DNA from: Lentimicrobium sp.
GTDB taxonomy: Bacteria; Bacteroidota; Bacteroidia; Bacteroidales; Lentimicrobiaceae
Direction: 5' to 3'
NCBI GenBank assembly: GCA_024709105.1
Contig: JANJXJ010000069.1
Location: 1 to 50,326, forward strand
Length of the DNA: 50,326 nucleotides
The notes below the pieces were generated by a model that worked only from the letters and a program-made list of their open reading frames with translations, searched no databases and was not told the origin of the DNA. The position numbers and the translations under genes are program-made. This document shows positions 50,313-50,326 of this stretch, one piece after another. Numbering within the stretch: the first letter of the stretch is position 1; each line of letters opens with the position of its first letter.

Positions 50313-50326
50313 ATTGTTATTGTCAT

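Overview
This window is a bacterial chromosome segment of moderate GC, almost certainly from the phylum Bacteroidota and probably near the order Bacteroidales; the order is a guess from gene content. Three lines of evidence support the phylum. Secreted proteins end in type IX secretion (T9SS) type-A sorting domains (two intact genes plus one relic). Many start regions carry the Bacteroidota -7 promoter element TAnnTTTG, several with a TTG about 19-21 bases upstream. Family and neighbour choices are also typical: DUF3822 next to rsmD, rsfS-ftsH-LUD-DUF2007-cdsA-psd, amn-holA, and 6-bladed beta-propeller lipoproteins. I saw no rRNA, tRNA, CRISPR array, insertion sequence or prophage.

Layout. 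1-1563: a two-unit 219-bp tandem repeat, a small lipoprotein gene on the minus strand, and a diverged third repeat copy. 1564-9059: a secreted cyanophycinase-like (S51) protein with a T9SS tail, facing a minus-strand pair (YfcC-type carrier and secreted M14 carboxypeptidase), then a large modular T9SS surface protein. 9519-16825: pheT (minus), an outer-membrane beta-barrel protein, and purL. 17089-23346: an SDR dehydrogenase followed by three tandem acyl-CoA synthetase paralogues. 23349-27029: amn-holA (minus), a small HsdR_N-type PD-(D/E)xK protein, a 51-residue YqaE/Pmp3 peptide, and a secreted TPR protein (minus). 27438-32545: a membrane-anchored protein, DUF3822, rsmD, coaD (minus), a Nudix hydrolase diverging from pyrE with 7 bases between the start codons, an SRPBCC protein and birA (minus). 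32711-37980: rsfS-ftsH-LUD-DUF2007-cdsA-psd in tight or overlapping order, then a secreted Cys/Lys-rich small protein with its own promoter. 38123-40566: yjjG (minus) divergent from a three-gene SPFH / unknown / ribbon-helix-helix cassette. 40567-40955: gene debris, including a detached T9SS sorting-domain tail. 40956-50223: a minus-strand run of beta-propeller lipoprotein, thioredoxin-fold protein, RND adaptor lipoprotein and two RND permeases.

How it fits together. Most of the window is housekeeping: translation (pheT, rsfS, rsmD), nucleotide metabolism (purL, pyrE, amn, yjjG), replication (holA), cofactors (coaD, birA), membrane lipid synthesis and quality control (acyl-CoA synthetases, cdsA, psd, ftsH). 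The accessory parts are the secreted peptide-degradation and carrier genes at 1564-6430, the modular adhesin-like protein, the SPFH/RHH cassette and the two-permease RND export locus. No single clear-cut new system stands out. The best candidates for something undescribed are the SPFH/RHH cassette with its palindromic promoter, the double-domain cyanophycinase-like protein, the asymmetric RND pair and the Cys-rich exported peptide. All coordinates and alignments were done by eye.
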